DNA of 38,356 nucleotides from Marine group II euryarchaeote REDSEA-S42_B7 (lineage in GTDB: Archaea > Thermoplasmatota > Poseidoniia > Poseidoniales > Thalassarchaeaceae). Numbering within the stretch: the stretch's first letter is position 1; each line of letters begins with the position of its first letter. A program made the translations under genes and the position numbers. The notes beneath the pieces were generated by a model that worked only from the letters and a program-made list of their open reading frames with translations, made no database searches and was not told where the DNA came from. The DNA lies in assembly GCA_001629255.1 (NCBI GenBank), contig LURZ01000036.1:1-38356 (forward strand), given 5' to 3'. Shown piece after piece: positions 8,763-19,600 of the stretch.

Positions 8763-11700
8763 ATGGGTCGGGACAAAAAGATGCGGTCTTTCTCCCTTAC
8801 AGGATTGTTCCTGTTCAGCATTCTGCTTTCTCTGGCTTTGCCGGCTGGCACAGTTTCAGCCTCCAACGAGACTACTTCGGGGACGATTACCGGGACCGAG
8901 ACCTGGGCAGGAGTGCACACTCTCACTGGTGATGTGACGATAGCTCCCGGTGCCAAACTCATCATCAATCCAGGAGCCACGATCGAGTTTCCAAACGGAA
9001 CTCATCTTGATGTCAGAGGTAGCCTATGCGCTGGAGTGGCTTCATGCGGTGCATCGTCCAATGCAGGTCCCGCTATGCGAATCAACCTAAGGTGGAGTGA
9101 ACCGGTAAACGCGAGCGCAACCGGAGAGTGCTACGGGATGAGCTACGGAAACCAAGAGATTTGGATAGACGATCCTTCTTGCAGTGAAGGCGTTCTGATG
9201 AGGAGTTCTATAGATCTGGCTGAGACTGGCCTGAGATACGTCACTTTCGATAGTGCATGGGGCATTCCACAATACATCTCGGCAGTAGGCGAGTTTCGGT
9301 ATGGGGCCCTAGTCCTTGATGGTGCCAGCCCTACCCTCACTGAACTGTCTTTCAATCAAATCAACACATCCAGCGTGCTAACTACTAACCTGGCCCAACC
9401 GTCATTCAATGGGGGGGACTTTGCAGTTGGTATAGATGCAAATACCGGAATAGTCGGAGCTGCTCTCCAGATTTATTCCTCGGGCTCGTCTGTGAGTCCA
9501 TTCTCCTTGTCCGACATTTCATTGACTGGAACAAACAACGGTTGTGGTAACAGGGATAATGGCAGGCACACTATTTGGGCCGAGAATTCATTCATAGAAA
9601 TCGACAATGCTGAAATCCAATCTGGGGATTTCGGCATCGGACTATGGACTTCTGCCGGTAGTGTAACAAATTCCATCATCAATGTGAATTGCAATGGAAT
9701 TGACTTAAACGGAAAAAAGGCAGTCGGAGGGACATCATTCAACTTCGATATTTCGAACAATGAAATAACAACGGTTAACGGACCAGGGATTACTTCCGCC
9801 GCAGGCGCACTTGTGGATATCACGGACAATGATATCGGAGGCGCTGCTTCCGGATCAGGGGTGCTCGTTTACAATAGCGAGGCCCACATCCATCGGAACG
9901 AAATCGGACCAATAGGGGGATACTTTGGATTATGGCTGGGCGGTTCTTATGACGTGATCGCCGAGAACAATTCAATTTTCGAAACTTCTCTGACTCCAGT
10001 AGTAGCAGGAATGTACTCATATTCTATCCAGGCTGCATCAAGACTCTATCTGGCAAACAATTCGATTTCGTATGACGGAACCGGAACCTGTAGTAGTGAT
10101 ACTAATTGGGGGGGCCAGTTCTCCTGTCCAGTTTTACATGCATACTTGACGGGTGTGACAATGTATGACAACATAATCACTGCTAGCGGGACAGCCGATG
10201 GAATTAGGGCCGTGGGCTCACTCTTGGATATCCAGAGGAACTCCTTCGATGTCCAGAAGACCGGCGCAGTGATCAAGAACTACGACAGCGGGTATGCAGA
10301 CTCACAGCAATATGGATCCCTGGCCTACTTCTCGGAGAACGATTGGAACCAAGCCGAATCAGTATACAACGTAACTAAGAGCTCAGTAACTGCCCAGTCT
10401 GAGTATATTCCATCCCCACCCAGTGGGGAATATCCAGTCAAACTATCATGGCCAGATCAGGAGGCCTGGCCCGACAACCAATTCCAGGGCGCAATTATCC
10501 CAACTCCTGTCAAGGATTGCAATAATTGTCAGAATATGACTCCGAGGAACTTCCCATTAGGAGTGAGCATGGATAACAACTCCACGGTCTTCACTTTTGC
10601 AGACCTCACAAACTTAGACCTGTCAAAAGTGCAGATTGCAACGCAGCCAACACACTTCGCAGTCCAGGTAAGTAGGGCAGAGTTGGTCAGGTTCCAGACT
10701 CTTATTGGAGGGGAAAAGGTCAGTGATGCTCTAGTCATAGTAGAGGATGCAGTTGGCAACGATCTGTACAGAGTTAACTCTGGCGGTGATGGATTCACAC
10801 CTTGGATAGCACTTCCCTCTAACTTCCATCTAGACTTCAGAGGACTAGGTGGGGGGGACAACCCTGATGGCTTCGCTGATGACGAGTACGAGGACTCATG
10901 TTCCGATGGAATTGACAATGACGGTGACCTGATAATTGACACAGATGATCCCAGTTGCGACTATGATGCGGGAACAAGGGAACTATCTTTGTACAGATAT
11001 ACCGCCTATAGATTCGGATATGGATATTATTCAGGAGAATTCACACTTGAAGAGAACTCTCTGCAAGAGATAGCTCATCTAGAGAATCAGGCACCAACGG
11101 TAATTGTAACACAAGAAGAGGGGCACTCCTTCCGAAGAATAGTCAATATTACAGGCAGCGCACACGATGGGACCTTGGCCAACAGCTATCCCACAGATGA
11201 GAGGGCACAATGGGATCAAGGCGGATATGTTCACGAAGTTCAGGTCAGAAATCCATTTACAGGATCATGGGAGAGTGCAGAATATGCTATTGATACTAGC
11301 GGGGTTGACGAGGGCAAAGTAACCCGGTTCAACAGACCCTTCAGTTCATGGTACTACAGCATTGACATGACGGGTTTGGCAGGAGAGGGCGATTATACCT
11401 TCGAATTCCGAGCCTTCGATGGGATAGACTACAGCACGGTAGTATCTAGGACCGTCAAACTAAACACACAACCCCCCACTGTATTCGTCTCATCGCCTAG
11501 CTCATTTTCGTCACATGACGAAGGCTCAGTGGTTTTCGATGGATATGCCCAGGACCCATACGGGTGTCCAGATGCCTGTAACAGCGACATCGGTTTGGTA
11601 TACATGGACATATCTGGACCCAATTACCAGGTTACAAGCCCAGTCCAGACAAATGAAGACGGGACCTGGGATTGGGAATGGGACTTCAGCACTAGGCCTA

Positions 11701-13049
11701 GAGAACTAACAACCTACACATTCACAATTTGGGCATCTGACTCCGACTTCTGTATTGGTGAAGTTGACGAGTGCCAGCCCGTTACACTTACTCTAACAAT
11801 AGACAACAGAAACAGCCAGCCTACGATTAGCGTAAACCAACCCGTGTCAGGGACACGTGTTTCTTCTTCAGCGGACACCCTGCTTAGTGGAGTGGCTAGA
11901 GACTTCGATGGAGGGGTTACCAGAGTCAATCTGGAGGTAAAGGATGTTTCAAACGATTATGTCACCGTGCATGAGACAAGCACAGGGGAGTTTTCTGAAG
12001 AAGGCGAGTGGGAGATAAATTGGGATACTACCCAACTTAGACATGACGCAGAGTACCAATTGAGGTTCCGCTCATATGACGGCATAGACTACAGCAGTTG
12101 GGTAGATGTGATAATCACCGCCGATAACCCTCCCAACGTTGGCAATAATCAACCGGAGTTCGCCCAAGCCGATTGGCAGAGCGAGATTATCCTCTATTGC
12201 GATACTGAATCAATTTCGGTTGACAAGTGCACAACCGCAGAGATTGACTTGAAAGAATACTTCTCAGATATTGATAATGACATCCAGTTCATATCAGTTT
12301 ACAATGATCCATCCACTGACTCTGATGACATTTTCCCGCTCGTTGTGGGTGTAGGAACTGACGGGATAGCCCGGTATGATCCGGCCGATATGCTATTTTA
12401 TGAGGAAAATATGGATGCATGGACACTGAATGATGTTATTTTCATCGCTACAGATGCATGGGACTCAAAGGCAAACTCACTACCGGTCACATTCCGGGTC
12501 CTTCCTCTAGAATTTACTATTCAAGAACCTAACCAGACTTGGGTAGATTTGGACGGAATTGCGATTTATTCAGGAATCGGACTGCCAGGAAAGCAAGTCT
12601 CAGTATCAATAGGTGGGAACCCAGTAAACACCACGGTAGTTCAAGAAGATGGAACTTGGGAACTAGGAGTCCCAGCCTCAAGGATCAAGGGAGAATCCTC
12701 TATTCCCGAATTCTCATATGCTGGCCAGAATACTGAAGTGACCCCTATCTCCAAGGGTGAGCCTACCACTGACTCAACAAACATGGCGTTAATCTTAGGA
12801 ATGGCCGGATTGGTATTGGTAGCTCTGGTGGTGCTTGCATTCTTCAGCGGATTTATAGGCATAGAGATTGAAGAAGACGAGGAGCCAAATAAATCTGCTA
12901 AGATTCCAGAAGGTGAAGAATGGTGGTCAGGAGAATCGAATGAAAATTCCGATGAAGAAAGAGGACTAGAGAGGTATGACGACCATCCCGGGTGGCTGTG
13001 GGATGCCGATTCAGAGGAATGGGTCCCGGATCCAGATTTTCAGGAATAA
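8763..13049 (+). CDS. Large secreted/surface protein: signal peptide, parallel beta-helix (PbH1-like) region, Ig/cadherin-like domains, C-terminal TM and short cytoplasmic tail
   Basis: Signal MRSFSLTGLFLFSILLSLALPAGTVSA; repeated N-x-I/I-x-x-N strands (ISNNEITTVNGPGITSAAGALVDITDNDIGG); repeated FRAFDGIDYSTVVSRTVKLNTQPPTVFVSSP-type modules; TM LILGMAGLVLVALVVLAFFSGF; tail HPGWLWDADSEEWVPDPDF. Confidence 0.85.
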   Translation: MGRDKKMRSFSLTGLFLFSILLSLALPAGTVSASNETTSGTITGTETWAGVHTLTGDVTIAPGAKLIINPGATIEFPNGTHLDVRGSLCAGVASCGASSNAGPAMRINLRWSEPVNASATGECYGMSYGNQEIWIDDPSCSEGVLMRSSIDLAETGLRYVTFDSAWGIPQYISAVGEFRYGALVLDGASPTLTELSFNQINTSSVLTTNLAQPSFNGGDFAVGIDANTGIVGAALQIYSSGSSVSPFSLSDISLTGTNNGCGNRDNGRHTIWAENSFIEIDNAEIQSGDFGIGLWTSAGSVTNSIINVNCNGIDLNGKKAVGGTSFNFDISNNEITTVNGPGITSAAGALVDITDNDIGGAASGSGVLVYNSEAHIHRNEIGPIGGYFGLWLGGSYDVIAENNSIFETSLTPVVAGMYSYSIQAASRLYLANNSISYDGTGTCSSDTNWGGQFSCPVLHAYLTGVTMYDNIITASGTADGIRAVGSLLDIQRNSFDVQKTGAVIKNYDSGYADSQQYGSLAYFSENDWNQAESVYNVTKSSVTAQSEYIPSPPSGEYPVKLSWPDQEAWPDNQFQGAIIPTPVKDCNNCQNMTPRNFPLGVSMDNNSTVFTFADLTNLDLSKVQIATQPTHFAVQVSRAELVRFQTLIGGEKVSDALVIVEDAVGNDLYRVNSGGDGFTPWIALPSNFHLDFRGLGGGDNPDGFADDEYEDSCSDGIDNDGDLIIDTDDPSCDYDAGTRELSLYRYTAYRFGYGYYSGEFTLEENSLQEIAHLENQAPTVIVTQEEGHSFRRIVNITGSAHDGTLANSYPTDERAQWDQGGYVHEVQVRNPFTGSWESAEYAIDTSGVDEGKVTRFNRPFSSWYYSIDMTGLAGEGDYTFEFRAFDGIDYSTVVSRTVKLNTQPPTVFVSSPSSFSSHDEGSVVFDGYAQDPYGCPDACNSDIGLVYMDISGPNYQVTSPVQTNEDGTWDWEWDFSTRPRELTTYTFTIWASDSDFCIGEVDECQPVTLTLTIDNRNSQPTISVNQPVSGTRVSSSADTLLSGVARDFDGGVTRVNLEVKDVSNDYVTVHETSTGEFSEEGEWEINWDTTQLRHDAEYQLRFRSYDGIDYSSWVDVIITADNPPNVGNNQPEFAQADWQSEIILYCDTESISVDKCTTAEIDLKEYFSDIDNDIQFISVYNDPSTDSDDIFPLVVGVGTDGIARYDPADMLFYEENMDAWTLNDVIFIATDAWDSKANSLPVTFRVLPLEFTIQEPNQTWVDLDGIAIYSGIGLPGKQVSVSIGGNPVNTTVVQEDGTWELGVPASRIKGESSIPEFSYAGQNTEVTPISKGEPTTDSTNMALILGMAGLVLVALVVLAFFSGFIGIEIEEDEEPNKSAKIPEGEEWWSGESNENSDEERGLERYDDHPGWLWDADSEEWVPDPDFQE

Positions 13050-13102
13050 TCGGAGTAACAGGTTCTCCTAACATTATTGAGTGAGTCTAAGAGTTGGATA
13101 TC

Positions 13103-15631
13103 ATGACAGCGGGCACTTCTTCACGACCTGGGGTGCAGGAAAGGATATTCCTGCATCTAAGTGACTATGTAGATCATACCGATAAAGTCGAAGTCCCATT
13201 CGCACTGTCCCAGATGGGCATCGCAAATGCGGTATCCATTGCTAGATCTAATGTTCCCAGGGCAATATCTGGCATGAAAGAGGCCGGCCATCTTGTGGAA
13301 CGCCAGGCCCATGTCACCGGGGTTTCTAGGAAGAGGAAAGCCTACTTCCTTACCGACGAGGGTGCCAAGGTTGCAGACGAAATTTGGTCTAGGATATCTG
13401 AGAATAAGGTACGAGTTATTCATTCAGATGGCCGCTCCGAATCTTCAACTCTTGTTCAAGCAATCGAGTCATCCGAACTCCCACTTAGACATGTGGACAT
13501 GCTTCGATACATGGACGATTCAGGGACAATTGACCTGTCAGGACTTTCATCCGAATTGGTTGAGAGGGACCTATCCAAACACATCGAGAAACAGCTTGTT
13601 TCCTCCTTAAATGACCTTCCTAGAACTAGGAGATTCTATGGTAGGGAGAAAGAATTGGACGTAATGGCTAAACTGCTCGAAGCCAAATCCGCATCAATTC
13701 TGGTACCAGGGATTGCAGGAATTGGGAAGACCTCACTTTCTACAAAGATTCTCGACCGATTTACACACCGGAGAAACCTCCTTTACCATAGATGTCAGGA
13801 CTGGGAGGGATCTAGGGCCTTTCTTGAGGCATGCGCCGAGTGGCTATCAGCGGTTGGACATAACGACCTGTCTGATTATTTGGCTTCAACCCCAGTTCCT
13901 CAGACTAGTATGGCTGTGAACCTAATCTCTGCAGGTTTATCCGAATCTCCTTCATTGATTGTAATAGACGATCTGCACAAAGTTGGCGATGAGACGCTAT
14001 ACTCAATTTTGAGGGAATTAACCCTAAGAATTCCCTCCCTAAATGAAGTCGGACTTGTGATGTTCTCCAGATCATTCAGGATGGTAGTCCCTGAATCCGA
14101 CCAATCTGGTAATATCGTAACCTTGGTCATGCCTCTACAGGGACTAGATGAGGAATCCAGCAGGCAGATTCTCACGGCCATGCCAAAGATGGACTCTGAT
14201 CAATTCATGCACATTTACTCGTTGTCCAGAGGGCACCCATTAATTCTTGAACTAATCAATAGGGGTAATGTTGCTGAAACCTTCCACGCCACATTAGAGG
14301 CATTTGTGGAGAAGGAGATTTTCAGTAGGCTTTCAGGAACAGAGAAACGTCTATTAGGAGCCATTGCGGTTTTCAGAGAGCCAGTTCCTATCCAAGCAAT
14401 CCATCAAATCGAGGGTAGCGTAGATCTAATTGATGAATTGGTCGAAAAGGGACTAGCCAGACAGTCAGATGCAGAAAATTTCGATGTTCACGATCTAGTG
14501 AGAGAGTTCTTACTAAGATCCATGGAACACGAAATGAAAACAGATCTCCATGCTTCAGCAGTGAAATGGTATAGGGGGAAAATGGACGATGCAGCTGATC
14601 GGATAGAGTTCATTCACCACTTGAGCCAAACTGGAGATGAAGAGGGTCTAGCAGAGGTTTTGCTTACCGAAGGACACGGCCTAGTAAGTTCTGGACACAC
14701 AGAGCTTCTCTCAATCCTCAACTCTCTGGAAAGTAGTGATTTCGACACAAAGAGTCGTGGTCTAATCAGAGAACTAAAGGGAGATATACTGACCATTCAG
14801 GGAAGGTGGGACGAAGCTGAGGAGCAATACGACATTGCAACAAAGCACGTTGGCGCTAACATGCCAAGCTCCGAATTAGCACGTCTGTTATCAGCCAGAG
14901 CAGACATAGCCGTCAAGAGGGGTGCAATGGACGATGCTCTCGAGCTGCATAGGAACGCACTCAAGATTCAGATTGAGATTAGAGACGCAGTAGGTGCCGC
15001 TAGGACTTACAATAATATGGGTCATATTTTCCGACGAAGGAGGGATTCTCGTCGCGCTCTCGAGGTCTACGGGAATGTCGAGGATCTTCTGGAAAAAGAG
15101 AAAGATCCAGAACTAAATGAGGCTAGAATTAGATTAGCATCTGCATTTATTGAGATGGGCGAGCTAGATAGGGCAAGGGAACACGCTCTTTTTGCCTATG
15201 AGAATACCAAGGACTCCAATCAGGATTTCCTTCACGCTAGATCCAGAGCGGTTCTTGGCAGATACTATGCAAAAATTTCAGATAATGACCTAGCGCTTCT
15301 ACATTACTCCGGCGCACTCGACACCCTATCCGATCAGAATGATCCACAAAGTACAGTCGAAGTAGAGATGCTACTCGGACAGGTCTTGATAGATGCAGGT
15401 AGAAGGGAGGAAGCAGCCGAGCACTACCTAAACGGTCTAGCCATAGCCGAGTCAAATGACTTTAGAATGCTGCAGGGAGAGTTACTAGCGAGACTGGGAG
15501 AAGTCGAATCCGATCGATCTCAGAGGATGAACTATCTCCAGAGATCGCTCTCTCTATTCAGGGAGCTCGGAGCTGTTGGAAGGATGAAGGAAGTCCAGAA
15601 CTCAGTCCACAGGGCTGTAATGGGAAGATAG
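13103..15631 (+). CDS. Winged-HTH + STAND (NB-ARC/MalT-like) NTPase + TPR protein, probable signal-responsive regulator
   Basis: N-terminal MarR-like wHTH (NVPRAISGMKEAGHLVERQAHVTGVSRKRKAYFLTDEG); Walker A VPGIAGIGKTSLS (~13706-13740); Walker B LIVIDDLHKV; C-terminal TPR-like helices (ALELHRNALKIQIEIRDAVGAARTYNNMGHIFRRR). The ORF track starts at a TTG (13094); the ATG at 13103 is a more likely start. Confidence 0.88.
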   Translation: MTAGTSSRPGVQERIFLHLSDYVDHTDKVEVPFALSQMGIANAVSIARSNVPRAISGMKEAGHLVERQAHVTGVSRKRKAYFLTDEGAKVADEIWSRISENKVRVIHSDGRSESSTLVQAIESSELPLRHVDMLRYMDDSGTIDLSGLSSELVERDLSKHIEKQLVSSLNDLPRTRRFYGREKELDVMAKLLEAKSASILVPGIAGIGKTSLSTKILDRFTHRRNLLYHRCQDWEGSRAFLEACAEWLSAVGHNDLSDYLASTPVPQTSMAVNLISAGLSESPSLIVIDDLHKVGDETLYSILRELTLRIPSLNEVGLVMFSRSFRMVVPESDQSGNIVTLVMPLQGLDEESSRQILTAMPKMDSDQFMHIYSLSRGHPLILELINRGNVAETFHATLEAFVEKEIFSRLSGTEKRLLGAIAVFREPVPIQAIHQIEGSVDLIDELVEKGLARQSDAENFDVHDLVREFLLRSMEHEMKTDLHASAVKWYRGKMDDAADRIEFIHHLSQTGDEEGLAEVLLTEGHGLVSSGHTELLSILNSLESSDFDTKSRGLIRELKGDILTIQGRWDEAEEQYDIATKHVGANMPSSELARLLSARADIAVKRGAMDDALELHRNALKIQIEIRDAVGAARTYNNMGHIFRRRRDSRRALEVYGNVEDLLEKEKDPELNEARIRLASAFIEMGELDRAREHALFAYENTKDSNQDFLHARSRAVLGRYYAKISDNDLALLHYSGALDTLSDQNDPQSTVEVEMLLGQVLIDAGRREEAAEHYLNGLAIAESNDFRMLQGELLARLGEVESDRSQRMNYLQRSLSLFRELGAVGRMKEVQNSVHRAVMGR

Positions 15632-16435
15632 TCAAGAAGCCAGAATTTTGCTGGGCCCTGCCTTGCCAGTCCAGTAGCTGAACTCAGGGCCCAATTGTTT
15701 TGAGATCGAGATATTTCCTTCGAACTCGTCCCCTATCGCTAGAAGGACCTCACTCTCAGCAAGGTGGGGTGCGTTATTACTCTCCGAGAGGTGGCAAAGA
15801 ACGATGCTCCTCAGATCCTTATTCATTGAACGAAGTAGTACTTCTCCAGCTTGGCTATTGGAAAGGTGACCTCCTCTTCCTGAGATTCTCCTCTTTAGGG
15901 AATCAGGATAAGGGCCAGACATGAGTCTCCTATGATCGTAGTTAGCCTCTATAGAAATATGGTTACAACTTGAGAGATGCTTGACTAAGTCGTCTGGAGC
16001 CTCCCCTAAATCGGTTACAATCGCTGCTCTATCTCCGTTCCCATCGCTAGCAACCAATGCTACGTTATCTGCATCATCGTGGGGTACAGGTATGGCTAGC
16101 ATACTCAAATTAGGCGAAAAATGAATTCTTTCCAGACTTCCAAATTCTACGAACTCGCCTTCTACTAGCCCCATCCTTGAGGCGGTTCCCCCATTACAGT
16201 GCAGAACTGAAGACCATTTTTTCGATGCATTTAGTGCAGATCCTGAATGATCCTTGTGATGATGAGTTACGACAATAGAATCTATTGATTCCGGTTCAAA
16301 TCCTCCTATCCTGAGCCTTTTCTCTGTCTGTCTCAGGCTGAACCCACAATCAACCAGGACATTATACTCTCCAGAGGAAATCAAGGTAGCATTTCCACGA
16401 CTTCCTGAACCGAGATGAGTAATGCCGATCCCCAT
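15632..16435 (-). CDS. MBL-fold metallo-hydrolase (YycJ/WalJ-like)
   Basis: MGIGITHLGSGSRGNATLISSGEYNVLVDCGFS...VVTHHHKDHSGS (HxHxDH motif), VPHDDADNVALV, HLSESNNAPHLAE. Confidence 0.88.
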   Translation of the reverse strand: MGIGITHLGSGSRGNATLISSGEYNVLVDCGFSLRQTEKRLRIGGFEPESIDSIVVTHHHKDHSGSALNASKKWSSVLHCNGGTASRMGLVEGEFVEFGSLERIHFSPNLSMLAIPVPHDDADNVALVASDGNGDRAAIVTDLGEAPDDLVKHLSSCNHISIEANYDHRRLMSGPYPDSLKRRISGRGGHLSNSQAGEVLLRSMNKDLRSIVLCHLSESNNAPHLAESEVLLAIGDEFEGNISISKQLGPEFSYWTGKAGPSKILAS

Positions 16436-16604
16436 AATTGGCTGTCTGCCTCGAGGCGCTCTTTGAACAAATCCGTCCTCATCAGATGATAATCTCTATT
16501 TCCCCTAGGGCAATTTTCTACGCGCTTCCCATCGTGATATGTCCGAACGACGCTCCATCACCATGATAAATCTCTGAAGTTGGGAATTAGATAAGGGTGA
16601 GCTA

Positions 16605-19600
16605 ATGCGTAGGAAGCAGACTGCGTTGCTGGTTTCCCTGCTGATTTTTTCTAGCCTTGCTTTTGTTTCACAGACAAGGCCACAATCTCCGGTTTCATCC
16701 ACGGATCCCAATGAGGCCGAGGGTACAGAATCGCCCGTTACGGACCAGGACGGTGACCTAGTCCCCGATCTATACGAGGTTATCTTTGGTGAATCGCTCG
16801 AGATTGATTTGTCCGGAATGGAGATGGCCATTTCTGGTCTGAATCCCTCTGACTCTACAGACAACTCATCTGACCACGATAGAGACGGTTTGACTGCGTT
16901 ACAAGAATACTGCTGGCCTTACACATTGGATAACTGCTTCGAGGAGAGAAGCACGCTAACAGGAAAACCACCCGAAGAAACTGAATCCGGGCTAAGGGAA
17001 TACTTGGATCCAAGGGTGTCTGATACAGATGGTGATGGACTTCCTGATGGTTATGAAGTTCACATGTGTACATTAGGGGGGCTCTACAAAAAGGACCCAA
17101 ACGATCCACTAAATCCGAATAATTTCTGGGAATGTCGGTATTTCGATCCTCTAGACCCAAGTGACGTGAACATAGATTTCGATAGATGTGAGGCCGACTT
17201 CAGTTGGGGTTGTGGAGATGGATTCGACTTCAATAGTGACGGGGAAATAGATGTGGGAGAAATGTTCACCAACGCAGAGGAATATTTGTTTGGAACTCCT
17301 GATGACTGGGTTACTGAAAGAGACGGCTTGTGGTGCTGGGGTCAGATTGAGGGTCTTACCGAGGACTCTTGTCAGGACCAGTTTGAGAGGCCAACGGGCG
17401 AATCTGGTTGGATGGGGAGCGATCCGAGATTCTCAGACTCTGACTATTTCTTCTGGGATGAACTAGCTCCATCCCAATTGGAGATAATTGGAGACGGTAT
17501 TCCTGATGGCTGGGAGGCTCATTATGGGCTTGACCCATTGAATGCTAGTGATGCCACGATAGACTCGGATTTTGATGGATGGGATATTGATGGGGATGGG
17601 TTTGTTACACAGGATGTTACAACTGATACCTCTCAGTGGGGCGAAGCATTCAGTAACTACGAAGAGTATATGGTGGATTTTGATGATAGGTCGAGTGTAG
17701 TCCCAGGAGTAAGGGGCTTCGAGATGTTCGCTGACCATGGCAACACAATTAGTTTCGATCATTCTACCGCAATTAGACTCACTGACTCATCCGTTCACAG
17801 CATCATAGCCGACCAACCAAGAGAGAGGCTCGTAATTGGGAGCAAATATGGGATTACAGTTCTTGATCCATTTCGAGGGACCTCCTCCTCATTTGAAATG
17901 CCTTCGGGACTCGAGATCAATGTCATGGAGAGGAATTCAGCTGGAGGTCTAGATTTCCTATTACTAGGTTCAAACATCGGTTTTCACACGATTATTATGG
18001 AAAACGGAATACCGATAATGGAGTCAATGACTACTAACGAGATTGGTGAAATCTCAGTGATTTACCCGATAGAATCTGAGTCTATTGACTTGGGGGTCCT
18101 ACTAATTGGTAAAGAAGCATGGAAGGTTACGTTCTCCGCGGAACAGTCGACGCTTATTCAATCTGAGATTTCAGCAATAGAACCTCTCTTTTCGCTTCTT
18201 GAAGATGCAAAGGCAACGGTAAATTCAATCGCTCAGGCTAAGATTTTCGGTAGAACCCCGATTCTCCTGGTGGGGACCGACTTCGGATTAATTGCATGGA
18301 ACTCAACAGATGCCTCTGAGGATATCGGTAGCCCCTGGTGGGTGTTTACGTCCAACAATGCTGATGAATTCGTTAATCCTGATATACTCGATTCGAGAAA
18401 GACTGCAGTCGTCAACAGCATAGTCGTAGAAGAGTCAAACAGTGGCTCAGATGATGTTTGGCTGGGCATGGGGGGAGGACTTCATCAGATTACCATGGAC
18501 CTATTCATCTCTCAACCAAGAGAGTCCATCAGCAATGAAAGGATGCTCAATCTAGACGGTCTTCTTTCTGGATCAAACGACGTCAGAGCAATATTACCCA
18601 TAGAAGGGACGATAGTTCTTGGATCTACGGACGGAACTTGGTGCTTGGAGGGTGATTCGGACGGAATACTCGGAACTAGGCTAAATCAAACTGACATACC
18701 CGGACTTGTCACAACACTGACATCACTGGAGAGAGATGGGGAGACGTGGATTTTCGCTGGAATATCCCCGGGGAGATTCATGAATATCGCGCCAATGGAC
18801 CCACACTCCCATGACTCTGATCTAGATGGGATGCCCGATGGCTGGGAGTTTGCCTACGGGCTAGATCCTACAGACCCATTCGATGGCTCAAGGGATAATG
18901 ATGCAGATGGAGTATCCATTGGCGTCGGAATTGGATTTGGATTTGACAGATACTGGAGTAATTTGGAAGAATATCGCTTCACAGCTCCCTCCGAATACGG
19001 ACACAATGGCACAGATCCCAGAGTTTCAGACACTGATGGAGACGGTCTAACCGATGGCGAAGAATACTGGGGGTGGTTCCTAGAGCCCACTAATTTTGAG
19101 TGTCATTATCTCAATCAACAATATCTCTGCGATTCTACGCTGGGTCAATCTGCATCAGACGTCCACATGGGGGGTTGGACTGGGACCGGATCCAGTGGTG
19201 GGAGTGATTTGCCCACTGATCCAACCAATCCCGACTCGGATGGCGATGGAATGCCTGATGGATGGGAAATAAAGCATAGGAGATGGATAGGGGACGTATA
19301 TACCGGGGGAAACGACTGGACTTTGGACCCGAATAACCCAGATGATGCGAACGAAGACGCTGATGGGGACGGTCTGACAAATCTTTGCGAGTACGAATGG
19401 GAAAGGCTGCGGGAAAGATCGATACTTACCGGAATACAATCTCATGGGGAATCTCCCGATTCAGTATTAAATTGGACTCCTACTAACCCCAACCAAGTCG
19501 ACTCAGACGGAGACTCACTACCAGATGGTTGGGAGGCAAGATACTCCTGCAACTGGCCTTCATCCAGTTCAGGAATAAATCCAATGAATGGCTCAGACGC

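Noticed and set aside
13103-15631. STAND NTPase as a phage-defence (Avs-like) gene
   Set aside because: An N-terminal DNA-binding wHTH instead of an effector nuclease or protease, and no neighbouring defence genes; a regulatory role is simpler.
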